A model generated the notes under the pieces. It did not search any database. It saw nothing but the letters and a program-made list of their open reading frames with translations, and was not told the origin of the DNA. 64,000 nt of DNA from Rhodobacterales bacterium HKCCE2091. Lineage in GTDB: Bacteria; Pseudomonadota; Alphaproteobacteria; Rhodobacterales; Rhodobacteraceae. The stretch spans positions 186,001 through 250,000 of the forward strand of contig WVSL01000003.1 of assembly GCA_015689685.1 (NCBI GenBank). The letters run 5' to 3'. Position numbers and translations under genes: made by a program. Below, piece by piece: positions 34,829-43,704 of the stretch (position 1 is the stretch's first letter; every line of letters begins with the position of its first letter).

Positions 34829-35793
34829 AGCAGAACCTCCGCCATCGCGCCCGTGGTGACGGTGCGGAGACCACCGCCCGGTCGGTCCAGGAGGAACAGC
34901 GCCGCGAGGCCGCGGGTGCGAGCCAGGTCCGGCCCCGCGGCGTCACCCGCGGCGAACAGCGCCGTCGCCCATCCGTCCGCCGCCATCGCGCTGTCGGACA
35001 GCACGGTGACGGAACGGAGCCGACCGGTCGCGGGCTCGCCCGTGGCCGGGTCGATGATGTGGCTCCACCTCCGGCCGCCAAGGTCGTAGCCCTGCGCCGC
35101 GCTGCCCGATGTCGCGACCGACATGCCCGCAGGCAGGCGAAGCACCGCCGCCGCCCCTGCCCGCCCGAGCGGTTCCTCCACCGCAACCTGCCAGTCGCGC
35201 CCGTCGGGATGGCGGCCGATGGCGCGGAGTTCCCCGCCGAGGTCGATCAGCAGGCTCTCATGCCCCCGCGCCTCCGCCAGTTCCGCCGCCCGGTCGAGCG
35301 CGTGGCCCTTGGCGATCCCGCAGGGGTCGAAGGTCACGCCCGCCCGCGCCTTGGTCACCTCGCCGGGCCGGAACGTCAGCGCGGCCGGTCCGGGGTCGGC
35401 TTCGCCCTCGATCGGGCCGAATCCCCACCGCGCCACGAGCGGGCCGAGCGTGGGATCGAACCGGCCGCTGCTCTCGGCGGAGAGGTCGAGCGCCGCGCCG
35501 ATCACCCGCGACAGGCCCGGCGGTACCGGGTGCGGACCCGCCCCGCCCGCGTTCAGGCGGCTCACGTCGCTGTCCGCGCGCCACGGCGACATTTCGCGGT
35601 CGATCCCGGCGAACAGCGCGTCGAACGCGGGGCGCAAGGCCCCGGCCCCGGCATTGTCCGGCGCGGCGAGGCGCCAGGTGGTGCCGAAGGCCGCCCCCGT
35701 GATGCCTGCCACGGGTGCCGCTCGCCCCGTCACCGGCCAGGCCAGCGCCCCGGCGGCGAGACCCAGAACTCCGCGTCTTTTCCAGTCCGTCAT
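34825..35793 (-). CDS. apbE: FAD:protein FMN transferase ApbE
   Basis: A 322-residue flavin transferase that attaches FMN through a phosphoester to Thr in SGAT-type motifs of NqrB and NqrC. The N-terminus (MTDWKRRGVLGLAAGALAWP) looks like a Tat-type export signal, fitting periplasmic action. Family blocks include FGTTWRL, RFDPTLGPLVARWGFG, DLGGELRAIGRHPDGRDW and the C-terminal SAMAADGWATALFAAG. It sits 3 bases after nqrF. In this operon it has an obvious target motif only in NqrC. Confidence 0.93.
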   Translation of the reverse strand: MTDWKRRGVLGLAAGALAWPVTGRAAPVAGITGAAFGTTWRLAAPDNAGAGALRPAFDALFAGIDREMSPWRADSDVSRLNAGGAGPHPVPPGLSRVIGAALDLSAESSGRFDPTLGPLVARWGFGPIEGEADPGPAALTFRPGEVTKARAGVTFDPCGIAKGHALDRAAELAEARGHESLLIDLGGELRAIGRHPDGRDWQVAVEEPLGRAGAAAVLRLPAGMSVATSGSAAQGYDLGGRRWSHIIDPATGEPATGRLRSVTVLSDSAMAADGWATALFAAGDAAGPDLARTRGLAALFLLDRPGGGLRTVTTGAMAEVLL

Positions 35794-35796
35794 GGC

Positions 35797-37020
35797 CTAG
35801 ACTCCGAAATCGTCGTGGAAGATGGATGCCGGTTCCACCCCGAGGCGGTCCAGCGTGGCGAGCACAGCCGAGATCATCACCGGCGGTCCGCAGAGGTAAT
35901 ATTCGCAGTCCTCCGGCGCCGGGTGGCCCGACATGGCGGCGCGCAGGGTCTCGTGGATGAAGCCGGTCTCGCCCGTCCAGCGGTCGCCGGGCGCGGGGTC
36001 GGAGAGGGCGGGCGTCCAGGTGAAGTTCGGGTGCCGCGCGGCGAGCGCCTCGAATTCCTCGACGTAGAACAGGTCGGCAGCGGTCCGCGCGCCGTAGAAG
36101 TAGCGCATGGCGCGGGTCGTCCCGGCTCCGAGCTCCGCCTCGATCATCGCGCGCAACGGGGCCATGCCCACGCCGCCGCCGACGAACACCATCTCGCGGT
36201 CGGTCGGCTGGACGTGGAAATCGCCGAACGGGCCGGATGCCTCGATCGTGTCGCCCGGCCTCAGCGTGAACAGGTAGGACGAGACGACCCCCGGCGGCAC
36301 CTCGCCCTCGCGCCCGGCGGGCGGCACGGCGAGGCGGATGTTGAACACGGCCTGCCGGGTGTCCTCGGCCCGGTTGGCGAGCGAATAGGCGCGGGTCACG
36401 GGCGCGTCGGATCCGGCGCGCAGCCCGGTCCAGCCCGCGATCCGCCACGCCTCCCGGAAATCCGGCGGCAGGTCGAGGGAGGCAAAATCGGCGCGGTAGG
36501 CCGGGGCGGTCAGCTGCATGAAGCCGCCGGCGCGGAAGTCGAAGGGCTGGCCCTCGGGCAGGTCCAGCACGATTTCCCGGATCAGCGGGGCCAGCATCCG
36601 GCTGGAAGCGACGGTCGCGACGAAGCCTCCGCCCGCGCCGAGGATGTCCTGCGGCACGGTCACCTCGCAGGGGCCGCGCAGGCTGGTCTGGCAGGCGAGC
36701 CGGACATGGTCGCGCCGTTCGCGGGCGGACAGGACGCCGCGCTCGGTCGCCTGCGGCTCGCCCGCGCCCGCGCCGGTAACGGTCACGCGGCAGAGCCCGC
36801 AGGTGCCGGATCCGCCGCAGGCCGCGGGGATGCGGACGCCGTTGTCGTGCAGGACGCCGAGCAGCTTGGCGCCCCGCTGCGCCGCGAGGTGCGTCGCCCC
36901 GTTCACCGTCACGTCTATCGCGCCCGCGGGCACCAGCCTGCGCCGCGCCGCCAGGAGCCCCGCGGACAGGCCGAGGACGATGGCGACGATGAGCGCGGTG
37001 CCAAGCAGGATCTCCGTCAT
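35797..37020 (-). CDS. nqrF: Na+-translocating NADH:quinone reductase subunit F
   Basis: A 407-residue NADH dehydrogenase subunit. In order: N-terminal membrane helix (residues 4-24), [2Fe-2S] ferredoxin domain with ligands Cys68, Cys74, Cys77 and Cys110 ([11 protein letters not shown]...LACQ), FAD domain ([12 protein letters not shown]) and NADH domain ([19 protein letters not shown]). It takes the hydride from NADH and starts the electron path through the pump. ATG 37020 overlaps the nqrE stop. Length and motifs are normal. Confidence 0.97.
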   Translation of the reverse strand: MTEILLGTALIVAIVLGLSAGLLAARRRLVPAGAIDVTVNGATHLAAQRGAKLLGVLHDNGVRIPAACGGSGTCGLCRVTVTGAGAGEPQATERGVLSARERRDHVRLACQTSLRGPCEVTVPQDILGAGGGFVATVASSRMLAPLIREIVLDLPEGQPFDFRAGGFMQLTAPAYRADFASLDLPPDFREAWRIAGWTGLRAGSDAPVTRAYSLANRAEDTRQAVFNIRLAVPPAGREGEVPPGVVSSYLFTLRPGDTIEASGPFGDFHVQPTDREMVFVGGGVGMAPLRAMIEAELGAGTTRAMRYFYGARTAADLFYVEEFEALAARHPNFTWTPALSDPAPGDRWTGETGFIHETLRAAMSGHPAPEDCEYYLCGPPVMISAVLATLDRLGVEPASIFHDDFGV

Positions 37021-37631
37021 TGCGCCGCCGCCATCTGCGCGAAGCTCGCGAAGCCGAGCGACATCAGCCCGGCGAGGACGAAGGTGATGCCGAGCCCGCG
37101 CAGGCCCGCAGGCAGGTCGGCATAGGCCAGCCGCGCCCGAACCGCCGACAGCATCAGCACCGCCAGCCCGAAGCCGAAGCCGGACCCGAGGCCGAAGACG
37201 GCGGACTGCGCCAGCGTCATGTCGCGTTCGACCATGAACAGGCTTCCGGCGAGGATCGCGCATTGCACGGTCAGAAGCGGCAGGAACACCCCGAACGCCG
37301 CGTGGATCGCCGGAAAGTAGCGGTCGAGCACCATTTCCAGCAATTGCACGGTCGCCGCGATCACCCCGATGAACGCGACGAGCGCGAGGTAGGACAGGTC
37401 GAGATCCGGCATCCCCGCCCAGGCCCACGCGCCGGGGGCGAGCAGCAGCGTGTAGATCGCCTGGTTCAGCGGCACGGTCACGCCCATGACCCCGGTGACG
37501 GCGATGCCGAGCCCGAGCGCGCTTTCCGGCCGCTTCGACAGCGCGAGAAAGGTGCAGAGGCCGAGGAACAGCGTCAGCGGCATGTTCTCGGCCAGCGCGG
37601 AATCGACGAACAGGGAAACGAGGTCGCTCAT
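37017..37631 (-). CDS. nqrE: Na+-translocating NADH:quinone reductase subunit E
   Basis: A 204-residue six-helix membrane subunit. The Cys residues that share an iron centre with NqrD are present in helix contexts [16 protein letters not shown] and [17 protein letters not shown]. The sequence is normal in length and opens with [20 protein letters not shown]. Start and stop overlap nqrD and nqrF as ATGA. Confidence 0.96.
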   Translation of the reverse strand: MSDLVSLFVDSALAENMPLTLFLGLCTFLALSKRPESALGLGIAVTGVMGVTVPLNQAIYTLLLAPGAWAWAGMPDLDLSYLALVAFIGVIAATVQLLEMVLDRYFPAIHAAFGVFLPLLTVQCAILAGSLFMVERDMTLAQSAVFGLGSGFGFGLAVLMLSAVRARLAYADLPAGLRGLGITFVLAGLMSLGFASFAQMAAAQ

Positions 37632-38293
37632 TCCGCGGGCTCCCGCGGCATCGGTGCGACGTGGTCCGGTGCCTCCGCCTGTTCGGGCCGCGCCGAGCGG
37701 ATCGCCCAGACGAGGAGGCCGAGCATGAAGAAGGCGGCGGGCGGCAGCAGCATCAGGTTCAGCGGCGTGAACCAGCCGCCGGAAGAGACCGGCGCCAGCA
37801 CCTCGTAGCCGAACACTTCGCCCTTGCCGAGCAACTCGCGCAGGGTGCCGATCACGATCAGCGCAAGCGAGTAGCCGAGCCCGTTGCCGAACGCATCGAC
37901 CATCGCGGGCAGCGGCGGGTGGTGGCGGGCATAGGCCTCGGTCCGGCCGAGGACGAGGCAGTTTGTGGTGATGAGGCCCACGAAAACCGAAAGCGCGCGG
38001 CTGATCTCGGCCAGGTAGGCCTGAAGCAGCTGGTCGATCACGATCACCAGCGAGGCGATGATGACGATCTGGACGATCAGCCGGATCGTGTCTGGGATGT
38101 GCCGCCGGATCGACGCGATCAGCCCGGCGGACAACGTCAGGACCACGGTCAGCGAGGCCGACATGGTGAGCGCGGTGGCAAGCGATGTGGTCACCGCGAG
38201 CGCCGAGCAGATCCCGAGGATCTGGAGCGTCACCGGGTTCTGCCGCACCAGCGGTTCGGTCAGCGTCGGCCAGAAGCGGAAGGTCTCTGCCAT
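37628..38293 (-). CDS. nqrD: Na+-translocating NADH:quinone reductase subunit D
   Basis: A 221-residue membrane subunit homologous to NqrE and RnfE. The iron-ligand Cys pair is present in [15 protein letters not shown] and [17 protein letters not shown]. Six helices are predicted. The C-terminus has a polar tail after the last helix ([20 protein letters not shown]). It starts 3 bases after nqrC and overlaps nqrE. Confidence 0.96.
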   Translation of the reverse strand: MAETFRFWPTLTEPLVRQNPVTLQILGICSALAVTTSLATALTMSASLTVVLTLSAGLIASIRRHIPDTIRLIVQIVIIASLVIVIDQLLQAYLAEISRALSVFVGLITTNCLVLGRTEAYARHHPPLPAMVDAFGNGLGYSLALIVIGTLRELLGKGEVFGYEVLAPVSSGGWFTPLNLMLLPPAAFFMLGLLVWAIRSARPEQAEAPDHVAPMPREPAE

Positions 38294-38296
38294 CGC

Positions 38297-39091
38297 TCAG
38301 AACTCCCCCCGGTTCACCGCGTCGAGGAACGGGCCATAGCCCTCGGGACCGAGCCAGAACCGCACGATCCGGGTCATCGCGGAAGACGTGCGGGTGGCGC
38401 CGGTGATGCCGTCGACCTCGTGGATGCTGGAGGCCGTGCCGCGGGCGACGGTGAACCGGATCGTGCCCTCGTCGTCGCGCACCTCGGTTCCGGGCCAGCT
38501 TGCCTGCCAGGCCGCCTCCTCGATCCGGCCGCCCAGGCCCGGGGTCTCGGAATGGCGGGTCACGGCGATGCCCGCGATGGTGTTCATGTCGCCCCTGAGC
38601 GCGAGGATCGCGTCGATGCGGCCGTTGTAGCCCTGCCCCGAGATCGGCAGCAGCACGAGCGAGATCCGTTCGCCGTCGCGCAAAAGGTAGATCTGCGCCA
38701 CGTCCGGCCTCTGCCCCAGGCCGGCGAGGTCGTCCCCGGCCTCTATCGCGGACCAGTTGCCGGGATCGGCGAGCGCCGTTTCCAGCGTCTCGGGCGTCAC
38801 GTCCGGCGAGGCCCGCCCGCTTCCGAGGTCGATCACCACCGTCGAAAGCGTGCCGCCGGTCTCTTCCAGGAGCTCGGACATGCCGGGGACGCCCCGCACC
38901 AGCGCCTCGATCCGGGCCTGTTCCTCCGCCGCCCGGTTCGCCGCCTGGATCGGCCGCAGCATCACCGTCGCGCCGCTGACCAGCACGGCGCAGATGGCCG
39001 AGACGGCGAAGGCCACGAACACGGTCTTGGCGCGGCTGTCGTTCGGCAGCGACAGGATGCGGCGGAGCGGGTTCAGGTCACGGGCCGCCAT
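38297..39091 (-). CDS. nqrC: Na+-translocating NADH:quinone reductase subunit C (covalent FMN)
   Basis: A 264-residue subunit with one membrane helix (residues about 23-45) and a periplasmic FMN-binding domain. The FMN attachment motif is intact: [10 protein letters not shown] (227-236), with Thr233 as acceptor. [31 protein letters not shown] is also typical. The start overlaps the end of nqrB by 14 bases. Confidence 0.95.
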   Translation of the reverse strand: MAARDLNPLRRILSLPNDSRAKTVFVAFAVSAICAVLVSGATVMLRPIQAANRAAEEQARIEALVRGVPGMSELLEETGGTLSTVVIDLGSGRASPDVTPETLETALADPGNWSAIEAGDDLAGLGQRPDVAQIYLLRDGERISLVLLPISGQGYNGRIDAILALRGDMNTIAGIAVTRHSETPGLGGRIEEAAWQASWPGTEVRDDEGTIRFTVARGTASSIHEVDGITGATRTSSAMTRIVRFWLGPEGYGPFLDAVNRGEF

Positions 39092-39884
39092 GTCGCGTCC
39101 TCCGTCTTGCTATCCAGAATGCGATCGCCGCCTCGTCGAAGAGTGGCGCGGCGAGCGACGCGAGCAGGGCCGCCGCGACCGCCATCTGCACGGGTGCCGC
39201 GCCGGTCCAGCCCTGGGCGAAGATCAGCAGGAGCCCGGCATAGAGCAGGCCGTTCAGCCACCGGCCGAGCGTGGTGGCGGCGCTGGCGACGGGGTCGGCG
39301 ACCAGCAGCACCAGCACCACGGCCCCGGCATGGACGAGCGGCGCGGGTGCGATCCCCGCGGCGACCGCGACGGCCCCGGCCAGCACCGCGCCCGCGATCA
39401 CCCCGCCGGGCATGACGCCCGTCACGATCCCGATCGCGGCCGCCGGGATCGCGGCCCAGGCCAGCGGCGGCACCAGATCCGGCCAAGGCGCGGCGGGAAA
39501 GCCGAAGCCGAGGAAGGCGAGCGTCACCGTCGCCGGGGCGACCACGTTCCGGCCCCAACCTCCGAAGGCGAGCTCCCCCATCACGGTCCCGAAGCTGATG
39601 CCGAGGATCATCTGCACCGGCCCGAGCCCCTCCGGCGCGAGGATCGCGACGGCAAGCGCCGACAGCGCGAAGGACAGTGACGGCGGCTGCGCGCGGGCGA
39701 ACATGAACACCAGGTGCCAGACCCCGGTCACCGCCAGCGCGAACAGGAGCCGCCCGGCGGCGTCGCCCGCGTCGAGCCAGAGCCACGCCAGCGCCATCGG
39801 CAGAAGCGCGGCGAGCAGAATCAGCGCGACCGTTTCCCGGTCCCAGAGCCCGCGGATCATCGCGCGCCCCCGGATCCGGGGCAT
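39078..39884 (-). CDS. nqrB: Shortened NqrB-like subunit without FMN attachment motif
   Basis: A 268-residue membrane protein (260 if ATG 39860 is used) in the nqrB position. The conserved core GISFGTVMGELAFGGWGRNVVAPA and the C-terminal ADPVASA and APLFDEAAIAF blocks identify NqrB. Compared with Vibrio NqrB (about 415 residues) it lacks roughly 110 N-terminal residues and an internal stretch that normally follows the AFLFFAYPAQ region and contains SGAT with the FMN-bearing Thr. Here FLGFGFPAAPWPDLVPPLAW runs straight into the next helix. No better upstream start exists: the nqrA stop is 70 bases upstream. The frame is intact, so this is not a sequencing frameshift. Confidence 0.85.
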   Translation of the reverse strand: MPRIRGRAMIRGLWDRETVALILLAALLPMALAWLWLDAGDAAGRLLFALAVTGVWHLVFMFARAQPPSLSFALSALAVAILAPEGLGPVQMILGISFGTVMGELAFGGWGRNVVAPATVTLAFLGFGFPAAPWPDLVPPLAWAAIPAAAIGIVTGVMPGGVIAGAVLAGAVAVAAGIAPAPLVHAGAVVLVLLVADPVASAATTLGRWLNGLLYAGLLLIFAQGWTGAAPVQMAVAAALLASLAAPLFDEAAIAFWIARRRTRHGGP

Positions 39885-39954
39885 CGCGGGGTCGCGGGCG
39901 GGCGCGGCCAACTGACGCGGGGCGGGATCACGGCGACTGCGGTCACGGCTGCGG

Positions 39955-41214
39955 TCACGGCGCCATCTCCGCCTCGATCCGGGACAGGACCCGGCGCAGG
40001 AGCTCCGGCAGGTGCGCCCCGCCGAGCGCGTAATCGGCGAGCGCCACGTCCTCCTCCAGCAGCGACAGGACACCGAGCCGGATCGCGGTTTCGTCGTCCC
40101 CCGCGGACAGCGCGCGGATCAGGGCGACACCCGGCATCCCGCCGCCGAAGGCCTGCCGCAGCGCCTCGGTCGGGATCGCGGGCGCGGCGCGGGCGGTCCC
40201 GGTCAGCGCCTCGACGAACCAGTGCCGTGGCCCCGGTTTCTCCTCGCGCGGCAGCACGGTCACCTGCCGGTCCCGCGCCCCGAGCCAGTGCGCCGGGTGC
40301 CCGTCGAGGGGCGAACCGGACAACAGGACATGGCCGCCGGGCCGCGTCGCGCCGTGGCTGAGCCCGCGCAGGTCCGCGCCCGGCTGCGTCCGGACAAGCC
40401 GTCCTTCGCGCAGCGCCGCCCCGGCGAGCCGGACGAGGCGGGTGGCCGGCATCATGCCGGTCTCGACCAAGTGGCCGATGGCCGCGACGTCCTCGGCGTG
40501 GATGTCCCAGACCGGTGCGTCGATGCGTGCGGGGCAGAGGTCGTGGATGCGGATCCCGGCGAGACCCTGCGGATGCCGGGGGCCGCCGGTGATCTGCCGT
40601 ACCGCGCCGTTCCCCTTTTCGACCAAGGGCTTGCCGGGCGACGTGCAGACGAAGACCGGGCCTTCGGTGAGGGCGGAAAGTGCATGAAGGCCGCGGGCGA
40701 AGGCCTCTTCCCGCCCCTCGATGGCCTGCCGCGGGTCGGGGGCGAAGGGCCGGGTATCGGCGGCCATCACGACGATCGCGGCGGGACCCTCGCCCGGGTC
40801 CGGCATCCCGCCGAAGGGCCGCCGCCGCAGAAGCGGCCAGGCCCCCGCCGCCAGCATGAGCGGTCGCGGATCGGCCGCAGAACGCAGCGCCTCGGGCTGT
40901 TCGAACCTGTCGCCCGCGGTCTCGCGGAACAGCACGATTTCGGTCAGGCGGCGCCCGCGTCCGAGCCGGACATTGCCCACGATCGCCGGCATCGATGCCG
41001 TGAACACCACCTCGGGCGCGTCGCGCAGCCGCGCCACCGGCGCCCCCGCTGCAACCGCCGCGCCCTCCTCCGCCAGCACGTCGACGCGCAGGGACGGGCC
41101 GGGCGGTGGCGTTACCGCGGCCTCCTCGGTGATCGTCTCCGCGGCCTCTCCGCCCGGCTCGGGCGGGGACGGAAAGCGCGGTGACAACCCTGCCCTCGTG
41201 GCGAGGCCGAGCAT
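39955..41214 (-). CDS. nqrA: Divergent NqrA-like subunit
   Basis: A 419-residue cytoplasmic subunit. The best-conserved parts are GLHALSALTEGPVFVCTSPG, GPRHPQGLAGIRIHDLCP and DAPVWDIHAEDVAAIG; the C-terminal LLEEDVALADYALGG corresponds to the end of NqrA. It lacks the usual opening IKxGLDLPI block and has a Pro/Glu-rich N-terminus instead, and lipoyl-like sequence around residues 40-80 is retained. ATG 41214 is chosen (GGGGAGAGG upstream); TTG 41226 is less likely. It is the first gene of the operon. Confidence 0.88.
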   Translation of the reverse strand: MLGLATRAGLSPRFPSPPEPGGEAAETITEEAAVTPPPGPSLRVDVLAEEGAAVAAGAPVARLRDAPEVVFTASMPAIVGNVRLGRGRRLTEIVLFRETAGDRFEQPEALRSAADPRPLMLAAGAWPLLRRRPFGGMPDPGEGPAAIVVMAADTRPFAPDPRQAIEGREEAFARGLHALSALTEGPVFVCTSPGKPLVEKGNGAVRQITGGPRHPQGLAGIRIHDLCPARIDAPVWDIHAEDVAAIGHLVETGMMPATRLVRLAGAALREGRLVRTQPGADLRGLSHGATRPGGHVLLSGSPLDGHPAHWLGARDRQVTVLPREEKPGPRHWFVEALTGTARAAPAIPTEALRQAFGGGMPGVALIRALSAGDDETAIRLGVLSLLEEDVALADYALGGAHLPELLRRVLSRIEAEMAP

Positions 41215-41324
41215 CCCTCTCCCCAAGTTTCTTTACCCGTCAAAATTATTTTCAGGTGAAACCGTAACACAAGTGTGGTCTCATGGAAGACATTGAACCG
41301 AATAGATGACGGGGGTGTCCATCC
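41215..41324. promoter_or_regulatory. Divergent promoter region, nqr operon / pentahaem cytochrome
   Basis: This 110-base region is locally AT-rich (41228-41265) and separates nqrA from the divergent cytochrome gene, so both promoters should lie here. I could not fix -35/-10 boxes with confidence. Nothing else was recognised. Confidence 0.4.
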
Positions 41325-42515
41325 ATGCGGTGTCCGAAGGCCGTTTCTTCCGCGTTCGTGGTCACGACGCTGGCAATCCTGAGTTTCGCGGCCGGCGGGT
41401 CCGCATCGGCGCAGGACAGCGCCGGCACGGTGCCCGAGGTCGATGAAGAGGTGCTTCTGCCCTACGTCCTGCCCGAGGCCGGACCGTTCCACCCCGAGGA
41501 CATCGAGATCGAGAATTCCGACGCCATCGCGGCGTGGTATCGCTCCGCCCATGCCGACGACGCGGCCGAGGCGTTCCGGCACTGGGACGAGGACGAGGGC
41601 GGCATCCGCCCGGCCTGTTCCGTCTGCCATTCCGGCGCCGGGTTCCGGTCGTTCCACGGGCTCGACGGCAGCGCGCCGGGCATCCCCGAGACCCCGATAG
41701 AGGTCGGCGGCGTGGTCGATTGCGGCACCTGCCACAACCAGAACCTCGGCACCGTCACCGAGATCGCCTTCCCGAGCGGCCTGATGCATCCCGTCGAGGG
41801 GGTGGAGGCCGCTTGCATGACCTGCCACCAGGGCCGCACCGCCGGCGTGACGGTCGAGGAAGCCATCGCCGCCCTGCCCGACCTCGACGCGCCGAACGCG
41901 GAACTGCGCTTCGTCAATCCGCACTACGCCACCGCGGCCGCCAGCTGGCTCGGCGGTTACGGCGGCGCGGGCTACCACTACGAGGGCCGCGACTATTACG
42001 GCCGGTTCTTCCATGCCGCGCCCGTCTCCACCTGCGTGTCGTGCCATGACCCGCACTCGCTGGAAGTCGCGTTCGAACCCTGCCAGACCTGCCACCTCGC
42101 CGACAGCCCCGACGAGATTCGCATCGCGCGCCAGAGCTACGACGGCAGCGGCAACACCGGACAGGGCATCCGCACGGACATCGCGAACAACGCCGCGCTG
42201 CTCCTGTCCGTGATCGGGCGTTACGCCGACGAGGTGACCGGCGTCCCGATCATCTACGACGGCGGCAGTTATCCCTACTTCTTCACCGACGCGAACGGCG
42301 ACGGCGCGGTGGACCAGGCCGACGGCCGCCCCGTGGCCTACGCAAGCTGGACCCCGCGACTGCTCCGGGCCGCCTACAACTGGAAGCTCGTGACTTCCGA
42401 CCCCGGCGCCTTCGCCCACAACCCGCCCTACGCGCTGCAACTGCTCTACGATTCGATCGAGGACCTGTCCGGCCCGCTCGGGATGGACATGGCAGACCTG
42501 CACCTGCTGCGCTGA
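41325..42515 (+). CDS. Periplasmic pentahaem cytochrome c with EF-hand-like loop
   Basis: A 396-residue exported protein with a signal peptide ending around SASAQ (residue 30). Five CxxCH haem-binding motifs are present at residues 98-102, 133-137, 164-168, 237-241 and 253-257. A calcium-loop-like DANGDGAVDQAD lies at 322-333. No membrane anchor is visible, so it is probably a soluble periplasmic electron carrier or oxidoreductase. I do not recognise a precise family; it differs from NapB, NrfB and MtrA types. It is divergent from nqrA and is followed 9 bases later by an antiporter gene. Confidence 0.85.
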   Translation: MRCPKAVSSAFVVTTLAILSFAAGGSASAQDSAGTVPEVDEEVLLPYVLPEAGPFHPEDIEIENSDAIAAWYRSAHADDAAEAFRHWDEDEGGIRPACSVCHSGAGFRSFHGLDGSAPGIPETPIEVGGVVDCGTCHNQNLGTVTEIAFPSGLMHPVEGVEAACMTCHQGRTAGVTVEEAIAALPDLDAPNAELRFVNPHYATAAASWLGGYGGAGYHYEGRDYYGRFFHAAPVSTCVSCHDPHSLEVAFEPCQTCHLADSPDEIRIARQSYDGSGNTGQGIRTDIANNAALLLSVIGRYADEVTGVPIIYDGGSYPYFFTDANGDGAVDQADGRPVAYASWTPRLLRAAYNWKLVTSDPGAFAHNPPYALQLLYDSIEDLSGPLGMDMADLHLLR

Positions 42516-42524
42516 CGCCGCGAC

Positions 42525-43700
42525 GTGGAGCACGGACTGCTTCTCGTCACGCTCGGCACGCTGTTCCTCGCCGGGCTTCTCGCCGATGCGGTGGGGCGGC
42601 TGACCCGCCTGCCTCGGGTGACGATGCTGCTCCTGCTCGGCATCCTCGTCGGTCAGTCGGGTTTCGACCTGCTGCCTGACGACGCGGTGGCGTGGTTCGA
42701 CCTCGTGTCGATCTTCGCGCTGACGATGGTGGCCTTCCTTCTCGGCGGCGAACTCACCGGCGACAACCTCGCCCGCCACGGCCGCGCGATCCTGTCGGTG
42801 TCGCTGGCGGTGACGGTCGGAACCACGCTGATCGTCTGGGGCGGGCTGGTGGCGATCGGGCTCGACCCGGGCCTTGCGCTCCTGCTTGGGGCGGTGGCGA
42901 CGGCGACCGACCCCGCCGCCATCGCCGACGTGGTGCGCGAATCCGGCATCCGGTCGCGGTTCACCGAGACCCTGAAGGGGATCGTGGCCATCGACGACGT
43001 CTGGGGCATCATCGTGTTCAGTGTCTGCCTCGCCTTCGTGGGGCATGGCGAGGGCCTGATGGGGCTGATCGACGGGGTCGGCCGCGATCTTCTCGGCGCG
43101 GTGCTGCTCGGCGTGGTCATGGGGCTGCCCGCCGCGGCGCTGACCGGGCGGCTGAAACCCGGCGAGCCGCTGCAGGCCGAGGCGCTCGGGATCGTCTGCC
43201 TGACAGCCGGGCTCGCCATCTGGCTCGAGGTCTCGTTCCTGATCGCGGGCATGACGGCGGGCGCGGTGATCGCCAATTTCGCCCGCCACCACGACTATGC
43301 CTTCCACGAGATCGAACACGTCGAATGGCCGTTCATGCTGCTGTTCTTCCTGCTCGCCGGGGCCTCGCTCGACATCGCGACGCTGACCACGCTCGGGATC
43401 GCGGGGGCGGCCTACGTCGTCCTGCGGGTGGTCGCTCGGATCGCGGGGGCGGAGGTCGGCGCGCGGCTCGGCGCCGTGTCGGGGGCGGAACGCCACGCCT
43501 ACGGCCCGGCGCTGCTGCCGCAGGCCGGCGTCGCGGTCGGCATGGCGCTGGTCGCGGCCGAGGAGGCGCCGCAATGGGGCCCGACGATCCTGACCCTGAC
43601 CATCGCCGCGACGGTGGTGTTCGAGGTGCTCGGCCCGCCCTGCACGCTCGGCGTCCTGCGCCGGCTGGAGCGCGCGGAAGCGCCGGGGGACGAAACCTGA
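42525..43700 (+). CDS. Cation/proton antiporter (CPA family)
   Basis: A 391-residue membrane protein with about 12 helices and the Na+/H+ exchanger fold. The unwound-helix and ion-binding motifs are seen as TATDPAAIADVV and AIDDVWGIIVFSV (Asp-Asp pair). Loop sequence and length match CPA2/NhaP-like exchangers. It starts with GTG at 42525, nine bases after the cytochrome stop, so the two are likely co-transcribed. Na+/H+ exchange would fit the adjacent sodium pump; K+/H+ exchange is the alternative. It ends 4 bases from the convergent kynU. Confidence 0.9.
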   Translation: MEHGLLLVTLGTLFLAGLLADAVGRLTRLPRVTMLLLLGILVGQSGFDLLPDDAVAWFDLVSIFALTMVAFLLGGELTGDNLARHGRAILSVSLAVTVGTTLIVWGGLVAIGLDPGLALLLGAVATATDPAAIADVVRESGIRSRFTETLKGIVAIDDVWGIIVFSVCLAFVGHGEGLMGLIDGVGRDLLGAVLLGVVMGLPAAALTGRLKPGEPLQAEALGIVCLTAGLAIWLEVSFLIAGMTAGAVIANFARHHDYAFHEIEHVEWPFMLLFFLLAGASLDIATLTTLGIAGAAYVVLRVVARIAGAEVGARLGAVSGAERHAYGPALLPQAGVAVGMALVAAEEAPQWGPTILTLTIAATVVFEVLGPPCTLGVLRRLERAEAPGDET

Positions 43701-43704
43701 CGCC

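Noticed and set aside
39078-41214. RNF rather than NQR complex
   Set aside because: The operon has NqrF with a [2Fe-2S]/FAD/NADH layout and NqrM; there are no RnfB or RnfC ferredoxin-type Cys clusters.
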